Positions 62,501 to 64,000 of a DNA stretch of 64,000 nucleotides are shown here, piece after piece; positions within the stretch are counted from its first letter, which is position 1; each line of letters opens with the position of its first letter. Origin of the DNA: CAYLPJ01 sp964385465 (GTDB taxonomy: Bacteria > Planctomycetota > Phycisphaerae > SM23-33); NCBI GenBank assembly GCA_964385465.1, contig CAYLPJ010000019.1:31211-95210 (forward strand). Direction: 5' to 3'. The notes beneath the pieces were generated by a model, which did not search any database, was not told the origin of the DNA, and saw nothing but the letters and a program-made list of their open reading frames with translations. Both the position numbers and the translations under genes were made by a program.

Positions 62501-63751
62501 ACGGCCAACAACGGTGTGCTGCGGATCGGCCCCCACGCGAGGCTGCACGTCGACGACGGGCTGTCGAGCAACGGGACGATCGAGCTGCGGGCCGACGACA
62601 GCATCCTTGCCGTTGACCGCGCCGGCGGGCCGTTCACCAACGACGGGCTGCTCAAGGGCACGGGCACGATCGAGGCGGCCGTCGAGAACAACGGCGTGCT
62701 GCGGGCGGAGTATCCCGGCGGGGCCGGGGCCGTCGAGCACGCCCTGACGTTCACAGTTCGGGGCAGCACGAACGCGGGTCGGATCGAGGTCGCGGCCGAC
62801 AACGCGGTCGTCTTCTCGGCGGGGCTGGCGAGCAACGACGGCACGATCGCCCTGGAGGGCGGGCGGTTCGACACGTCGGACATCGACCACGCCAACGACG
62901 GGCAGATCAGCGGCTGGGGGACGCTGAGCACGGGCCTGCTGACCAACAACGGGCAGATCGGCGTCGGCGCCGGGGACATGCACGTGATGGGCCCGGTGCA
63001 GAACGACGGGACGATCACCGTCGCGGACGGCTCGACGATCGTCTTCTTCGACGACTACGCCGGCGACGGCGTCGGCGGGGGCGGCAAGGCGGTGTTCCTG
63101 GCCACGCTGAGCCCCGGGCACAGCCCGGGCATCGCGGCCTTCGGCGGCGACGTTGCCCTGGCCGGCGGGTCGGCCCTGGCGATCGAGGTGGCCGAGTGCG
63201 ACAACGCCGACCCCCACGACCCCAAGTACGACGCCCTGGACGTCCGCGGCGACGTCAGCCTCGGCGGGCTGCTCGCGCTGGACTGGCTGCCCGTCGTCGG
63301 CGATCCCGACAGCAAGTTCGGCGGGGCCTACGACATCATCACCTACGCCGGGAAGCTCCACGGCGAGTTCACCGGCCTGGCCGGCGGGATCGCCGGGGCC
63401 TACATCGCGGCGATCGACTACGAGGCGGACCTGCCCGGCCGGCCCGACCTGCACGCCGTGCGGCTGACGCTGCACCCGCTGCTCGATGGCGACGCGGACC
63501 TCGACGGGGACGTCGACGCCGACGACCTCGATGCGCTGGAAGGCGGCTTCGGCGGCCCGGCGGCGTGGGCCGAGGGCGACTTCAACCTCGACGGCGGAGC
63601 CGACTACCTCGACTACCTCGCCTGGAAGCGCCACTGCGGCCAGGTCGCCCCCGGCGGGGGCACGGTCCCGGAGCCGGCCGCCCTGGCCCTGCTCGCCGCC
63701 GGCACCGTCGCCCTGCTCCGCCGCCGCCGGTCCGCGGGAAGTGGGCGATAG
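59525..63751 (+). CDS. Giant PEP-CTERM surface protein with dockerin-like segment
   Basis: 1408 residues from an ATG at 59525 with AAAGGAGAGG upstream. A signal peptide (ARSALALLLLPSLVLAAGHD) is followed by autotransporter-style repeats: G-x-G-T-W/Y phrases in the first half (GTYTLHSSE, GTWTQSAGT, GTFRLEAGG, GTYRLEAGV) and N-G-V/T-L phrases in the second half (VVNYGTLAPEP, VENNGVLR, LTNNGQIGV). A region near the end (GDADLDGDVDADDLDALEG ... GDFNLDGGADYLDYLAWK) matches Ca2+-binding dockerin repeats. It closes with VPEPAALALLAAGTVALLRR and a basic tail, a PEP-CTERM sorting signal. It probably forms a long beta-helix or fibre at the cell surface. The dockerin may bind a cohesin partner. Confidence 0.88.
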   Translation: MRQSSTARSALALLLLPSLVLAAGHDKTYIGGNMGSWYVGSNWDPNAVPDGSDCAWVNNGLTVAMDRPGLTAGALELHVGTDASHNGSVWHSEGVFGCELLVLGDGAGSVGTYTLHSSETVGSPPRTVEVDTMQIGNAGTGTWTQSAGTVMATDIALGVAETANGSWTMTGGKVLAGDLVVGGIGEGQFVNTGATVALDGSATLGSQARGQGTFRLEAGGQLSTHGDLTVGDAGDGTFYHVDGNAAIEGTLWMGCQERSEGTYRLEAGVLETYKTRVGNTTIGEFVHLGGTHDVRQDLIVGGAGVGSYTLHAGALADVGRHLNVGVSGSGEFDHTGGTAAVASVLRVGSASLGGTGTYTMRAGTLSAVGGIEVEKGTFAWHGGDIFTPEFDLTAATTLRMAYSFDAWDLQEGLLFNGGDPHFPASVSGLGGAVVEVTGFSAATHSQGAIYFGELVLGTGLGQGTYTLSGTGDLWAGTLTIGKTGSGWLSFNDPGSELFVGTALVGESGTLTLHRDWEHASGGALDVRGEVYGPAATLTIGNAGNLLLRDVGGAAVELARLGLVAHSGSNADQQGGTMTADGIHVGRTCWYEISGGQLFADNGIENDEYIGQSGGRLTLGGLDNTWQFVMTGGMTDAGAVRNLLEMRTPGGAAPPASLAYRGIYTIGSLQFAATTVENQTNLFAGQDAWFRADSLENGALGDVAEEPNAVGGTWRYSGKGTYLFDAADVCIDEVENHRMLIVADSAELAGAATDDALVLTNHARARLILGGDFDEFGGDPAGTPGIRGRVVNFGRFDYYNGQFDAAYEHWTDADGFGQHAGFSAAGGVVNYGTLAPEPYLSFGGGAEGVINYGTLILDHGRLDGDLLRNKPGGQVQTSGFTTLDTTVDNHGVLATADMLIVTGGFYNHGGGLVPLAPGQRLRLDQALVNEGIIQFDGGGAIESAATVVNSEEGLIRMDAGGSIDATVSNSGLLEVRNNANASGAALTTWILEVTANNGVLRIGPHARLHVDDGLSSNGTIELRADDSILAVDRAGGPFTNDGLLKGTGTIEAAVENNGVLRAEYPGGAGAVEHALTFTVRGSTNAGRIEVAADNAVVFSAGLASNDGTIALEGGRFDTSDIDHANDGQISGWGTLSTGLLTNNGQIGVGAGDMHVMGPVQNDGTITVADGSTIVFFDDYAGDGVGGGGKAVFLATLSPGHSPGIAAFGGDVALAGGSALAIEVAECDNADPHDPKYDALDVRGDVSLGGLLALDWLPVVGDPDSKFGGAYDIITYAGKLHGEFTGLAGGIAGAYIAAIDYEADLPGRPDLHAVRLTLHPLLDGDADLDGDVDADDLDALEGGFGGPAAWAEGDFNLDGGADYLDYLAWKRHCGQVAPGGGTVPEPAALALLAAGTVALLRRRRSAGSGR

Positions 63752-63811
63752 TCGGCACTCAGTGGCCGGTAGCCCGTAGCCAGCCGGCGGCCTGCCGGCT
63801 TCGCCGAGAGC

Positions 63812-63833
63812 ACGCCGCTTTTCTTCGCCGACG
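63812..63833 (+). repeat. 22-bp direct repeat, left copy
   Basis: This matches 63976-63997 in the same orientation with one mismatch, 164 bp apart. It lies in the non-coding end of the window after the giant gene. The centre reads cgccgcttttcttcgcc. Confidence 0.7.
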
Positions 63834-63963
63834 ACGGGCCCTCACACACCGAGGCCGTCGCGGCAAGCGTGACGGCGTCGGCCGCGAAGGCGCGCCTCCC
63901 GCGCCCCGTCGATATGGCGCTGCGGCATCGCACTCCCAGGGCCGCCGCCGCCAAATATGGAGT

Positions 63964-63997
63964 GCGGCGGCAACGACGCCGCTTTTCTTCGCCAACG
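63964..63997 (+). repeat. Hairpin plus right copy of the 22-bp repeat
   Basis: A 6-bp stem, gcggcg (63964-63969) with cgccgc (63977-63982), is followed by TTTT, so it resembles a Rho-independent terminator. The right copy of the 22-bp repeat, 63976-63997, overlaps its descending arm. The element is cut by the window end. No gene is visible in 63752-64000. Confidence 0.5.
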
Positions 63998-64000
63998 GCG

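Overview
The window is strongly GC-rich and nearly filled with genes on both strands. It most resembles a planctomycete, probably of the Phycisphaerae type. The reasons are four exported proteins ending in PEP-CTERM sorting tails (a Pro-Glu-Pro motif, a hydrophobic helix, then an Arg cluster), an oversized zinc-ribbon signal peptidase I, several COG0407-like/uroporphyrinogen-decarboxylase-like and oligosaccharide-processing genes, many GTG starts, and a division cluster that encodes meso-diaminopimelate-type peptidoglycan synthesis. This placement is inferred from gene content; there is no rRNA or marker phylogeny here. I saw no tRNA, rRNA, CRISPR array or transposase.

Layout. 1-7.5 kb: mixed housekeeping (partial zinc-ribbon membrane protein, eno with an overlapping membrane gene, HNH protein, membrane protein, exported nuclease, lysC, GT4 glycosyltransferase). 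7.5-19.8 kb: carbohydrate and small-molecule catabolism (sialidase-like protein, two uroporphyrinogen-decarboxylase-like proteins, amidohydrolase, two tandem exported agmatine-deiminase-family proteins, FAD oxidoreductase, GH130 enzyme). 20-22 kb: a LamG PEP-CTERM surface protein. 22.5-34 kb: a dcw cluster on the plus strand (mraZ, small ORF, rsmH, LysM protein, FtsL-like protein, ftsI, murE, murF, mraY, ftsW, murG), with pyrE convergent at its end.

34.6-40.3 kb: giant lepB, lptB, a PIN-domain toxin-antitoxin cassette bracketed by a 125-bp direct repeat of the lptB 3' end, and two tandem PEP-CTERM paralogues on the minus strand. 40.6-47.5 kb: ABC-F ATPase, cysteine-cluster protein, zinc alcohol dehydrogenase, an exported glycosidase-like protein and a PAS protein. 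47.6-51.4 kb: a minus-strand operon of two M16 peptidases (one without the zinc motif) and murD, the Mur ligase missing from the dcw cluster. 51.6-56 kb: sugar isomerase-like protein, TrkA-C membrane protein, K+-channel-like protein and a 601-aa protein of unknown function. 56.3-63.8 kb: exported methyltransferase, TonB-dependent receptor and a 1408-aa PEP-CTERM/dockerin-like surface protein.

The most unusual observations are: the toxin-antitoxin insertion whose duplicated lptB end also encodes, antisense, the basic tail of a PEP-CTERM protein; a two-copy dispersed element with a covarying hairpin (17.5 and 51.5 kb); tandem exported deiminases; a LysM protein inside the division cluster; and DnaA-box-like sites ahead of lptB.
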